Below, piece after piece: positions 49,183-62,674 of a stretch of DNA of 64,000 nt. Position 1 is the first letter of the stretch. Each line of letters opens with the position of its first letter. The position numbers were made by a program, and so were the translations under genes. This DNA comes from Membranipora membranacea (taxonomy: Eukaryota > Bryozoa > Gymnolaemata > Cheilostomatida > Membraniporidae): NCBI GenBank assembly GCA_914767715.1, contig OU612067.1, positions 2,046,001-2,110,000 of the forward strand. Reading direction: 5' to 3'. The notes below the pieces were generated by a model. That model was not told where the DNA came from. It did no database searches and saw only the letters and a list, made by a program, of their open reading frames with translations.

Positions 49183-50167
49183 CGTTATTGATTGTCGATA
49201 TGAGCAAAAGAGTTTGTCGCTTCTTGATTGCGTATCTGTCAATCACGATTATAATATTATGAAGTCTCACCTACGGTAACTTTCAATATTTACTGTTAAT
49301 AACACAAACATCAGTTTTAATGAAAGAAAATGAAGCAGGGCACAATGCGACAGCCCTGCAGACAAATGTGGTGAAAATGTGCTTCTCACTCAAGGATAGG
49401 ATTCTTATAGTTTGTCAACCTTATACAGAGGCGTGCTTTAGATGCTGAAGTGCATATTGACCAATTGAATGCCATTACAGCTGTATCACAGCACTCAACT
49501 TTATTGTCACTGTATAAGGACACATCCTTATTCTATTTTATTGTGAAACTACAACCAATCGTTAAAACCAGTTTTAAAAAGTTGTGGTCAGTGGTCATTG
49601 CCAACAACAAGTTATTGTTTATGAGTATGCGTCCAGGCAATGTGGCTCAGAAGCATTGAATTAACAGAATTGGTTTTGGAAAATTTTAGTGTATATCATT
49701 TCCAGTCTGAGTCTGAGGTTACAGTCTACACCTCAGTCTGATAGTTCAGACTATATCACCACTAATCTGAGCGTCCAGACTGCATCACCTACATCATCAG
49801 TCTGAGCATTCAGACTACATCACTTTGAGTCTGAGTGTTGAGACTACATTGTCTCAAGGTGTAGGAGGGATGTTATCGAATGAATAGTTGACTCTCTTGC
49901 TTACAAAATCAGCTCTATTTTGAGCATGAATGAGATATTGTTCACAAATACATCATGTGTAACCAAAAACAATCTCTGCCTTGATCACCATAATATAATG
50001 AGTACTGGTTAAAAGTGTTACTAAATGCCACAAATAAGAATCTTTTTAATTATATTATGAAATCAATATTGAATGCTGATAGAAGCTGAGACTGTTATAT
50101 CAAGCTGTTAGACAGGTTTATTGAAGCAAAGTCACAACTAAACTTTAATTATCTAATTATTGCCAAT
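49183..50167. other. intergenic between SLC22 copy C and the sulfotransferase
   Basis: Holds the promoter side of copy C; no TATA box or other element could be fixed. 49700-49855 is a degenerate repeat of units of about 35 bp with AGTCTGAG and TCAGACTACATCAC blocks, so most units can fold into a small hairpin. A related single unit is at 51206-51235. Confidence 0.6.
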
Positions 50168-53100
50168 TTACTCTTTGCCGAGCTGTTTATCTATTATCAT
50201 CTTTCTTCTCTCCTGATCCTTATCCTCCCACCACATACGTATAAGTCCTGTAAGCTCAGAACCTCGGGCTATGTGAAGGTGACATGAGCGATCAGATTCT
50301 CCCTCCCAGCTTAGCCTCAGGTCCTCACGTCTCTGAGGTGCGATCATCATCTCCTCCTCTCGCTTATCCAGACAATGTTCTGTCTGTCTGTTTATCACCT
50401 GGTGAAGAAAATAAAATAATGGCATAATGGGCATTGTTATGTTATAGTAGATAAGTACTTGGTACTAGGTATAATCTCCCCCGGTCGGGAGGGGGGGGGG
50501 CGTCGGGCAGGGTCAAGAAAGTAATCAGACTAAGTATTATCAAAGACTACAGGAACTTAAATTAAAACCGCCAAAATTAACTTTGATATACTAAAAGATG
50601 GAAACGATAAATGTGATTTGTAAACTTGTAGTGAAGAAGAATGTCTACTCATAATAATCAGGTAAGTTGCTAATTCTCAGAATTTTGATGAAAGGTACAG
50701 CTGTGTCTGATTACCCGCCCCTGTGTCACATTACCTGTCCCATTCACATTTTTGTAGAGAATGTTTTCAAGTGATATAATAATTTTATTTAATCTATAAA
50801 ACATGTTAACCTAATTCAATTTATGAAATGCATCAGAACGAGAAGAAATGGAAAGTCAGATCTAAGATATGCATAATTTTACATAAATTGACTGATTAAA
50901 TAATCTAGCTAAGATTATCACTCATGCAAACTGTGCAGATTTATAATCGATCAATGAACTCAATGTGAAGAAGAAGATCATCGAGGAGGTCTGTATTACC
51001 TAACAGGTCGCCTGCACCGACGGGAATTACCCTCAACACACTCGCCAACATGCACGAGTCTACTTAATACACCTGCAGACTGTATGACTTGGGCGCAATA
51101 CAGGGGTGTTATACAGGGGTGTTATACAGGGATGTAATACAGGGCTGTGTTGGATAGATAAAGAGTGTTTTTTTTTGCAGGATCGTTCATCCCGGCAAGC
51201 AGCGGGGTAAGAGTCTGGGGGCTCAGACTACATCGCTCCACTCCTACATCTCTGTGCAAGCCATCCAAATTCTACAGTCACCTGTTATGTGCGATTACAT
51301 CTTTACAAGTTAAGCTGAGTCGCTAAAAGGTTTTTATAATTAGAACTAACAATATTCCACTGTGTGATATCCTTGAATAATGTTTACTATTGGCAGTAGG
51401 CTATTATCTGAAATGTTATGTAGGACTTCACAACATCGATACTGCCAGGCCACTGTAGAGCCTCAGTTCTAATATGATCGGCACTTGATATGACTGTCAG
51501 GAGAGAAAAGATTACTCTTGAGAGGACATTGATTTAGTGAGCTTATATCCACATAGATGAAGTAAAACACTCAGAGGTGCTGAATACTCACTGAAATGCT
51601 GATACACTACTGTGATATTTGTGAGGCCTTCTCAATGTGTGGGACTGATGCTGCTCCATCTCTTTGTTCCCCTTACATACTAAACTCTACATGGTCAGGT
51701 TTACATGATAAGCGAATATGGGTCGAATAATTCTATGAACAGATAGTGATGGAGTTATTCCCTCATGTGATAAATGAAGGTAACTCCTGCACAAGGCAGT
51801 AATTAAATTGTAACATATCGGAAATAGAATTTGTTTTGCATTTTTGAAAATTGCAGGAATATGACTCATTCATTATCAGTATGATTTCCTTATTGGCTTG
51901 TGTGAACAGCCTACGACAGCCAAACCTCTGTGATTTCGTTGAGGTTTGAACCCGGGATATCATGAACATGAGTTATATGTATATTGAGTCCAAAGAGTTA
52001 CCTTGTTGGTCTATAAACCTCTTTCAGCTTTGAACAACAGCTATTCTAAGCTTTGAGACAAATTATAACAAGGCCCTGTGTCACAGCTACTCAATACAGC
52101 TTTATCACATCATCCATTTACCTTCTGAAACTTCATGATCTCTTCTTTCATTTTAGCAACACCAAATAAGCTACATTTCTCTTGAAGCGCTTCTAACATA
52201 GTTTCATACAGTCTCATATCAGCTAAAATATTGACAACATAACAATAAAATATCAGCCTACATTATTCTCCTCATAACTAAAAGCAGAAGTGCAAAGTTT
52301 GGAGTACAATTCTGATCAGTAAATTAGGAGGGCCGTGTAGAGAGTCCTAATATGCTAACAGAGTCGGGCCCTACACAACAGACTGGTCATAGTATAGTTT
52401 TATGTGAGAATTTTGTAATGAGTATCATATATGGACACATAATCGGAATGACCATAGGGACAACGCGCTGACATATATGTGTGAGATGAAACCCAATCTG
52501 ATTGGTGGTAATTATTATCTGATGACAAGCATGACTGTATATATATAGACAGGATAATTACCTTCATTGTAAAGTATGACAGTGTCATTGACATTTTTAG
52601 TTAACTCCTCAAGAGGGTAATTCTCAGGTCTCGAGTATAAACTGAAGGTAACCATGTCCTCATACAGCCAGCCAAGCTCATGTTTTAGGAGAACCAGCGA
52701 CTCCATAAGCATCTCCTGTTAACAACAAACCTAACAACATGTCTCTACTACAACTAGGAGGGGGCAACTACAAAAATGGAAAATAGATTTAATTTAAATT
52801 TAATCGATTCTTTCCCCAACTTTGGCCAGGTGCTAAGACCAGTTTTGGTCTATTCAAGGGTAAAAGGGTAATTTTTTTACAGTCAATTGACTGTGGGAAA
52901 ACCAGTAGAACTGTGTATCTATAAGGCTGATCAAATCAATTACAGTAAAGGGTTTGTTTGGTCTGTATCATTACGGGCAAGGCAATAAATAATCGGAATA
53001 TGGATTATAAAACAAATGTGAATTCTCATATCTTACAACTAAGGTGACAGACTTTACCCTAACACTGAATGAGACACGAGGAGAGTAAACGACACTAGCA

Positions 53101-54930
53101 GGTTAAATATAACTCAGAGACAATGTAACTTACACACCTGGACAAGAACCAGATTGAATTGTTTCTTCACAGCCTCCGCCTTTATCTTCACAAAGTCTCT
53201 GTTATCATTGAGACTGGGCTGCAGACCGATATTGAAGAACTGTAGATTACGATACGGACTATTCTTACCGAAGTCGTACGTTTTAGCGAATCGATGATAA
53301 TGAAGCTCAATGTATTGATCGAATTTAAGTCCTCCTACGTATACACTCCACTCATTCTCATAGTACGCAGCTTGTAGGTGGGCTATAGGATGTCTTACTA
53401 GTGTTATATACCTTAAAATATATAATATCATCATTAATTGCCAGGTTATGTGGATGGTAGGATGGGCTGTGATCAGGTAATGTGGGCTCGATTATAGCAT
53501 GTGGAGGATTACGTGACAGCCTAACAGAAATAGAAGGTGACTATGACAGTAAAAGATGTCCAACTAGCTGTTAATCCTCCTCAGGTTCTCTTTCTTTATA
53601 TGCAACAGTTCATTTGCAGAACCAACTAATTGATGTTCAATTATAGAGAACATCATTGATATTGAAAATATTCTATTTATAAGGTATTAAGGAGAGGGCA
53701 ACTCCTAGTTACATGGTTTGCTGAACTTTTCAGCACATGGCCCAGATCATCTACTCACTTAGTCTCAGGCTTCAGAGCTTTCTCCAGCTCTTTCTGATCA
53801 AATCTGAGTGTGTGAAGTATCATATCATAAGGTGCGTCCATCTGATTCCGCGGACATATCCTGTATAAATAAAACAGTAGTGATCTCTGAAGTTAGATAC
53901 AAAGTTACACGGTTTGTTTTAACAGGGTGACAGATAATGTCTTCTGCTGTGAGAATATCAACACATGCTTTTCCCTGTAATATTTGCTGTGAACATTCTG
54001 GGCCACACAACCACAAACTATACAGTTTTATCCCTACTCCAACTTCGCAACACACCCATAATGATATTATTATGGCTTTCTGCATCTGCTGGCCTAACAT
54101 TAGGCTTCAACACAAAGTTGTAACACAGTTGGCAACAGCCTTTGCACAGCGACTACATATAATTGTGTACATGACTGACCCACTGAATAACTTAGGGTAA
54201 CAGAAAGAATCCTTCTCATACTGAGGTAGAGCTATATTTAGCTTGAGATCCAGAGCTTTTCTCATCAGTATATTTTGTACAGAGGAACTTTGTGTACTCG
54301 GCTGGTAGAGAAGGAATACAGACGTCGTCCCTCTATTTATAGTCCTGTAATCATGAGACAAGTCTTATATGTCCTTTATGTTATACATTCATACACTAGT
54401 ATGTAAATCTCAATGGATGGACATCGATGAAACACGTTTTAAACAAGTGTTAGTTACACAGCAAAAAGACTAAAGCCCCCGACTGCATACAAGGGTTGTA
54501 TCTTATGTGGCAACCGTGAGCATGTAAATATAAAAACAATATTCAATATACAGAGCAGATACCTTAGCGTGACATGATATGATGACACATACATCGCAGA
54601 TAATGCTGTCAAAAAGTGTTACCCGCCACTCAATGGTTATAATAATAAAGCTCACCCTTCTGTGATAAAAGAGTCCTCCTCTATGCGAAGTTGTCCCTCA
54701 GCTTTAGTATATAGCGCCAGTTTCTCTCCGTCTGCAGCAGTTTCAGGCGCGGCAGTATCTTGGCCTCCCTCTATTGCATATGGTAGTTTACTGTTGACAG
54801 AGTCAAGTTTTACTGGCCTCAGATGTAGATCTCTATCATTGCTATGCGACCCAGAGACGAGCCACCATACGATTATCACAAATATTATCTGAGTTGCTAT
54901 GAACAGTATAATCTTAGAGTTATGTCTCAT
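50168..54930 (-). CDS. galactose-3-O-sulfotransferase-like protein with altered PAPS sites (7 exons, 429 aa)
   Basis: Exons: 54930-54656, 54344-54192, 53860-53759, 53411-53138, 52715-52562, 52222-52122, 50398-50168 (TAA); the phases join to 430 codons. Residues about 6-25 are a single hydrophobic signal anchor, so a type II Golgi protein is expected, with a Ser/Glu/Asp-rich stem to about residue 90. The order of landmarks follows the Gal3ST family: strand plus loop at 100-113, SSSVQNILMRKA then LNIALP, DMILHTLRFDQ, YITLVRHP at 178-185, and MESLVLLKHELGW from about 272. The family moves sulfate from PAPS to the 3-OH of galactose on glycolipids or glycans. Here the usual Lys/His-rich PAPS loop (KTHKT-type) reads YQPSTQSSS, and the Ser expected after R-x-P is Ala. 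It may be an altered enzyme or a pseudoenzyme. The end of exon 2 (donor GTTATT) is the least certain boundary; it is fixed by frame. Confidence 0.88.
51098..51150. repeat. 15-bp repeat, 4 copies
   Basis: Units like ATACAGGGGTGTT occur four times in intron 6 of the sulfotransferase gene. Confidence 0.75.
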
Positions 54931-57719
54931 GGCAGCCGATATAACCGATCTGTAGAAGTTAGAAGTGAATGTACAGTGGTTATCATGTCTGTAACCTGTA
55001 GGTGGCCCGCATCTTACATTAGAGGAGTAAATGTTAGTTTAGAGTTTAGTTTAACTAGTTTGGGGATGGCTCACTGTTAGTACACACTATTTTGGCTGGC
55101 TGAGGTGGGAATTTATAAAATAAAGATGGTGAGTAGACTATAAGTCATGCTGTATCAAGCATACAAAAACATTAGCTTCTCGCTTCTCGGCCTATTGGCT
55201 AAGATCAAAGTGTCACTGCCAATGGCCGATTAGTGCCAGTTCAGTTTTGGCAGCTTGCTGCACACTTATGATTAGGAGGTCCTCTATGGCCTCACCTCTA
55301 GGATGCATTCTAGTTTTCTAGATTGTATCACATTCTCAGTATGAGGATTAGGGCACCTTGCGTCCCTCTTTAAGGGCAGCCCAGTCTTCTGTTTCTTAGC
55401 AAACAGCAAAACATTTGCCTATTGGCTATCGGCTAAGATCAAAGTGTCACTGCCAATGGCCGATTAGTGCCGGTTCAGTTTTGGCAGCTCGCTGCACACC
55501 CACGATTAGGAGGTCTTCTATGGCCTCACCTCTAGGATGCATTCTAGTTTTCTAGGATGTAGCACATTCTCAGTATGAGGATTTAGGGCACCTTGCGTCC
55601 CTCTTTAGGGGCAGCCCAATCTTCTGTTTCTTACTAAACAGCAAATTGCAAACCTTTTAACTGCAGAAACTCCACTGCTCTAGGTCCTAGGACATAATAT
55701 TGCGATGAATTAGCGAATATACAGGTGACAGCCTCATCACTTCTTAAGGTTGCATAATATAAAACATTGAGAAGAGCTAGCTAATTAACGAACTAACCTG
55801 ATATACCTGAGCATGTTCTTCTCTCTCTCAAACTAGTGAGAGTAACTGTGTGTAAAATGAGCCTCAATTATCAATGGAAATACAAACAGATACATCAGTT
55901 AATACAATGGAGATGATCAATAAAACTGCATTGTCTAATGATCAAACAGAGGAACTATTAATTCCAAAACTATCTGTAAAACAATAGCTCAACTATAATC
56001 AATACAAACAAAAACTCACTATATTAGGAGTTATCCACCGCACAACTAGAGATGGGTAAATCCAAACTTAATGCTTTGTAATACTACGTGATAACAACAA
56101 CGCTCTGATTAAGTAAAGAAATTCCCTAACTCCTGCTCAATTTCCATTCATTGAAATTTCTTAGTCAATTGACCAGAAAACACAGATGTAGAAATACTTT
56201 CTACAAATAACTAAAATTTTAATCCTCCCTCTCAACATGACAACCAATAACATTTATGGTTTATTTTCAGATCGATGATTGATAATCATAATTCTGCAGC
56301 AACAGAAAAGCCGGCCGTGTATAAAATATATTTTATTGATGTGAAAAACCTCAAAAAGTGACCATAATTTGCATGGATCAATAGATCATATCAATGAGCG
56401 TAGAATGAATACTTTTCTAAAATAGAAATTGTATCAAAAGCTGTTTGCATTTCACCATTTATGGTGCAGGCCAATCCTAATAACTATAAAAAGTAAAAAT
56501 TTAAGGTTTTAATTTGTGACCACTATACGAGACTGAGCGAGTCAACATCAGATCTAGTATAGATTGTCACCCAAATTATGGTCAAATAATATTTATGACA
56601 ACTGACTCAGCATTGCTGAATTATCTTTAATACAAACATTAATCCACCTTATATATGAGGTAGCTGGTTGTTTGGTATAACAGTCATTGTCTAGACTGAC
56701 TAAGTAAGGATAGGTCACATTGAGATTCGTACAGAGTTTCTGCCATTATAAGATCTCCCCTCATGTCTTTCAGCCATTTCCCATGCAGGTAAAATCCAAT
56801 TTCACCAATTCAATTCTTCCCAAACTAAATAGCTCAATTCTGTACATCATTTAGGTATACAGTCAAAACAATGTGCGACCCCTTATAGAACTAACTTATG
56901 TATGATCCCACATAGCACCAACTTGTCTGTGATTCAACGAATTATACACCAACAGCATTCTTTGAGCATTACGTTCTGCCTGGTACTGTATAATCTTTTA
57001 TTTGCTGATTGGCATGCAGTGTTATACTGTACGATATCTGATTTGCTGATTAGGTCCAACTCCTGTACATGCGATGATTCATGGATTTGGTGGAGTTTCG
57101 GTTCTTCCACTACTATAGAGACCCTGAGCCGGTAGCCACAGCTGACAGCCGGACGATTCTACATGTGACAGTTTAGGTTGCTCTATAATCATAAACATAC
57201 ATCAATACATATCAACATCCATATGGCCCGATACACACCCATATCCATCACATATAAATTCATCTTCAAACCTAAAATTGCCTCTCAATAACATCTCAAT
57301 CACAGTCCCTTCAGTGGTCTCGTACTGGTGGAGAACAGATTGGCAAATAGGCTGCTAGGTAAACATCGAGCCTTGACAGTAGCTTACAAAAGGTAGAACA
57401 CTGATTACTTACTTAAAGCGTATAAATGTCAAGCTCGGATATTTACTTTGCAGTTGATTTGTCAATGTATACATAGGACAATAAATTTTAGTCGTCTTCT
57501 CATACCAGACACTAGAGCATCATTCCCCTTTTTTGTCAAGCACTCACAATTAAATCGATGTGACCAAGTAGTCTTGTTTCTATATACTATCAGATCGGAG
57601 CATACCTTGATGTATCCAGCAGTAATCAGATATTTCAAGCAGACATAATGTTGTTTGGATGGATGATGGTTAAGTCATACATATAAAAGAGCTCAATGAT
57701 CTCAGTGGAGAGCTCGGTG
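54931..57719. other. intergenic between the sulfotransferase and the Kelch gene
   Basis: Apart from the U2-headed repeats nothing was identified. Small open frames (for example 56902-57135 on the plus strand) show no motif. Confidence 0.55.
55180..55645 (+). repeat. tandem pair of ~235-bp units headed by U2 snRNA 5' sequence
   Basis: Unit 1 (55180-55410) opens with TCGCTTCTCGGCCTATTGGC then TAAGATCAA-GTGT, nearly the first 33 nt of U2 snRNA with one substitution and one insertion. Unit 2 (55416-55645) repeats the body almost exactly but has a rearranged head (CCTATTGGCTATCGGC). After the head the sequence leaves U2: no branch-recognition GTAGTA, no Sm site and no U2 stem loops. It is therefore not a U2 gene but a U2-headed repeat. 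Confidence 0.8.
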
Positions 57720-60700
57720 TTAGAGATCAGAGAATGTTTGAGACTCACGGGCAAGTTTCTTGACAAACTGAGATTTTTCTTTGACTGGGTCTTTATCTAG
57801 ATTGATGACCCAGCATGTAGATCTGCTATCCTTATACCCACATATGACTATACGATTAGGATTGAGAGAACAAACTCCAGCTATTCTATTTATCTGCATC
57901 AGTGAATCCTACAGGGGAAATAAATCAGGTAAAGTATAACAAATCTGTCGCTATGAGTCAGTTTACAGAGAATACAGCTGCAGTAAGCAGACAAGCCGCA
58001 TCTCTAGTGAGGAGATTAAGGTCAGTATACAGAGAATACAGCTGCAGTAAGCAGACAAGCCGCACCTCTAGAGAGGAGATTAAGGTCAGTATACAGAGAA
58101 TACAGCTGCAGTAAGCAGACAAGCCGCACCTCTAGAGAGGAGATTAAGACAAAGTAGTAAATATACATATATTCTCCTTGTCATAGAGAGTTTCACTGAG
58201 GCTGCTATGTATGTATGTGCAGAACAACTGAATATTTAAGTTGAATCCATAGTTCTACAGGATATAGCCTCAGAGGACACATGATAGTACGGACACTAAC
58301 CTGGAATCCAGCATACATTGTCCACTGCTCAGTGACAATATCGAATATCTCTATAGAACTGGACATGCCGCCCATCACATATATTCTACCGTTGTGAGCA
58401 AACATCTTATGTTTCTTCCTTTGTTTGGACATGTCAGGCAGATTTCTAACCAGCAGGGTTCCACTGTTACTATTCTTATCGTGTACATACTGTACCATTG
58501 ACTTAGATGTGTAAGCCCCCAGTCCCTGTATGAATATAAATAATTAATAATATAAATATAATATAAATAATAATACGGAGGCACAGACCAGGCACAGGTG
58601 TAAGGTAGTAGTGGAGATATTTATGAGCCCCGTAGTTGAATGGTAAAAATGAGCATGACAAATTAACAAAGAACTGCAATGTCAAGGTCACAGAGACACA
58701 CACTACGGTTCCATTTCGTTGGGAGTTATTGATCCATGGGAATGGCATTAAAGTCAACTTCCGCATGAACCGATCGACAATTTTTGACGCGAATACAGTT
58801 ACCGTATTGAATCACAATATCCAATAAGGGGTGTGGCTGAATGGTTAACGCGCTTGCACACAATGACTTCTAAGGGTTTATGCGGGAGACCGGGGTTCAA
58901 GTCCAGCCTGGGTAGATGTTTTTCATGGTTTTTTCATCATGGAAATAGTTAGCATTCACAATTCAAAATTGGAGTGGACCACAAATTTGAGGCATTGAAC
59001 CACAGTGATAGACACAGACATTTAGATAAGACACATAGAAGTAGCACTTGGCGGGTCACTCACCCCACCCGAGGCGTAGATACTATCAGCCACAGAGCAG
59101 GTAGCGTGTCTGCTCGGTAAATGATACCCATGAGGTAACATAAACTTCTTCCATTCATTAAGAGCAAAACTATAAACTTCACCAGTAGATGATTGTACTG
59201 TAAATAAGAGAAGACAATCTCTGCCCTCTATTATATGTGTCACAGTTCTGTTTATATGTGTTCAGAAAAGCAGATAGATTGGTCAAATCATTGAGTATAT
59301 ATTGAGTTTTTTGAGAACCTAGCTCAAATGATTCATAATCAGAGGGGTTCGGTGAGCCGGAGTCTTACAGACTCTATTCGGTCAGAGGTTAATATATAAA
59401 CGATCGCCCTAACACACCATTCTCATCCCAGCCTCCCAGAGCAAACATGTAATCACCGACGACCTCAAGGTCAAATCTCTGCCTCGCCTCGATCATACTG
59501 GCGATCTCAATCCATGAGTCAGTACGAGGATCATATCTACAACAGTGAAGTGAGAAAAATTACATTAACATATGGGCTGTATACTATAGACAGTTTTCTG
59601 AGCTCTGATTTAGGCCTCAATTCGGAGTTGTCATCTCTCCAGTTTGGTACTTTTAACCCACGCCACATAGGAAAAATGTGCTGAAAAGAGGGTTATCTTG
59701 AAAACGCTTATAAAAGGATAAAAAATTTTTTTTATTCAGAATCTGCAACATTGAAAACTCATATGGACATAATTTGGGAAATAATTTTAGTATTTGGAGA
59801 GTCAATTACAGCATTTTCTGCCTGTTTTGCGGACAATTTGGCAGAATTTTTCACGTGTTTCGTCACTAAAGTTAAGATTTATTAACGTTCAAGCCTCCAA
59901 TGATTTGTCTCACAGGGTTTTCAATGGTGCAGACTCTTGAATCAAAAATCATTTTTATCCTAACATAAGCGGTTTTCAAGATAACTCTCTTTCAGCAGGT
60001 TTTACCTATGCGGCGTGGGTTAAAAGTTCCAAACTGAAGAGAGGACAACTCCAAATTGAGGCATAAATAAGAGCTCAGAAAAGTGTGAGAGCTGGGAAAA
60101 CCTAGGTTGTGGCCTCTGGGAAAACCTTGAGTGTTGCATCTGAAAAAACCTGATGTTTGAGATCAGGGAAACCCTGAGTGTGGTGGCCGGGAAAACCCAG
60201 AGTGTGACAGCTGGGCAAGCCAGAAATGTGACAGCTCAGAAAAATCACTATAACTCTTAATCCTTAAGGATGTAAACCCTTACCATGTTATCCATGATTA
60301 GGCATATAACAGTTGGGTGTGTCACACGGAATGATATCTAACCTGAAGCAGCGAGCTGATGAGATTGCGTCAGCTGAACGATCGTACACTCCTCCGCAGG
60401 CATACAGGAAGTTTTTATAAACACATATATTAGGTCTAATAATAGGACGAGGAGGCTTCTTCAGATCAAACGCTGACTCGGAGGTTAGAGTATAATAAGG
60501 ACTGAGTAGAGGATGAGCATAGAAATCCTTATCTGAGCACATGACCATGTGTATTATACCAGCATGCCGTACCTATAAACATGTAACAGCCTTAGTAAGA
60601 GACTCGTCTACACATCAACATTACACATTGTTTGTACAATTGCCTTCTAGCCTACCTGACCTCAGGAAATTCATGTCTATGTCTAGGTCTATATCTATGT

Positions 60701-62625
60701 CCATGTGATATATCTATGTGATAATTGTATAGCTGGATAGAATAACGGCAATATAAAAAACGGCAGTCATGCTTTTTCAACTATTTTATGACTTTTTATA
60801 ACAACAATTTCATGTATAAGACCTAAACTGAGAGCTATCACTAGCATGCGATTTTTATCATCTCTGTCATGATAGTGTATGTCCACAAAAATGCATTCCC
60901 CTACATTCACATACAATAAAAGTCCATGAGCTTATTGGCCTGAGGCTTTCAAAGCGGGCATTGAGAACTGGCCTGTACATCATAATATGCTCAGGAAACT
61001 CATGTCTATGTCTAGGTCTATTAATATGTCCGGGTGTATGGCTAGTTTTAACAATCAATCTGGAAACAGACTTGCCAATAACAGACAGTCTTCAACGTTG
61101 TCTACATTATAAACGTTCATCTTTCAACTAGATGGTACAAAAACCAAATCATATCTAAAGATTTGGTAGGTAGCATACCTGAGTACGAGGTGTCTGCATG
61201 ACAGGTTGTGTGGGTATAACTATATGATAATCTTTAGCTTCTGAAAGTATAGCTGAACATTCTGCATTCCTCATCAGATCTAGCTTACTAACCTTACTCA
61301 CCAACTCCTCACCTGTCAAAACATACAGCAACAATATCAACATTTACAACAACAATATCAACATTTATTACAACAATATCAGAAAAAGCAACACACAATA
61401 CACAAAACAACATCAACATTCACAATAACCATACAAATATATATATATTATCTCAACGGTATCATCGACATACATACAAAATAACACAAGAACAATCTCA
61501 ACAAAAATCATAAACATAAATACTTATACCAAATGATATCTGTAATATCATGTATACAGACAATATTAAGCAATATCATGTTGCGTCATGCTATGGGTGC
61601 CGAAGCTAAATCACACAATTTTTTCCTGAACAAAAATAATCCGGTAGAAACCATAGACTTAATAATAAATCAAGACAGGACACTATATACAGTAACGTCA
61701 TTGGATGGTGTAGAAGCAATGATGCTATCATTGATATAATAATGTCAATAATCATAGTTTTTTGTTTGTAACTTGATAAATTGTGATCGGATTTTGAGTT
61801 TGAAATTGCTTTACAATCAGCAGCATCTTGTTATAAACTTGATGGTATTTCTTCTTCAAAAGTCTTTTTTTTTTGCTTAAAATTTGCATCAATCTGTTTA
61901 CCACAAGCTGCTATTGCAAATATCAAAATCCGATCAAAATGGATCGAGTCATCAACATAAACGTGGTATATGTGCTGCAAGTCAATGATAACACCAATGC
62001 TACCACACCTTCCAACGTCGTTACGTTGCTCACAATTAAATGCCTCAGTGCCCCAATGCTAATGCTCTATATAGATAGTGTCATTCTGCGCATGCTCAGC
62101 TCTGGGCATGAGCTGATCTTTGCAAAATTGAGTCTCGGAATTCCGAAGCCATCTGATTGGCTACCTGCTCTGGTGGCATGCTCCCCAATGCGTGCGGAAT
62201 TGGTATTAACAGTTATCCTCTCATGTCACTATTAGCTGATTTTGATTGGCAGTTCATGCAGGGGCTATCTCATTCCCCCTGACAAAATTTGCTATCAGAA
62301 CACGGACTGAACTTATCGTTCTTGCACATGCGCAAATTAAAGTCACGCATGATGGTTACTTAGGCTTAAGACATCTCTTTTGCGGTAATGATAGCCTAGT
62401 TTATCAGTGATCTACATGCCTAGTCAGATCACAAGAGTCAGTATGATATAGTGTCCTGTCTAGATCTAGGTCGAAACAGAGAGTTTATACCTGTCATCAG
62501 CGGGAACCGAATCAGCTTCATTAGAACATTTGTTGAGTTCCTATGTACTTCTTCGTCTTCTATCTGCTTCAACCAATCGTGTACCTACAATATAATAACA
62601 TATACATACACCAATCAATCACCTT

Positions 62626-62674
<49 letters not shown>

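Noticed and set aside
49183-49242. Upstream start for SLC22 copy C adding 20 residues
   Set aside because: In frame, but copy A has a stop just upstream of its MQFDD start, so the extension is not conserved.
51935-51960. B-box-like GGTTTGAACCC suggesting a tRNA or SINE
   Set aside because: No A box at the right distance on either strand and no cloverleaf; a single motif is not enough.
55180-55645. U2 snRNA genes
   Set aside because: Only the first 33 nt match; the branch-site pairing sequence, Sm site and 3' stem loops are missing.
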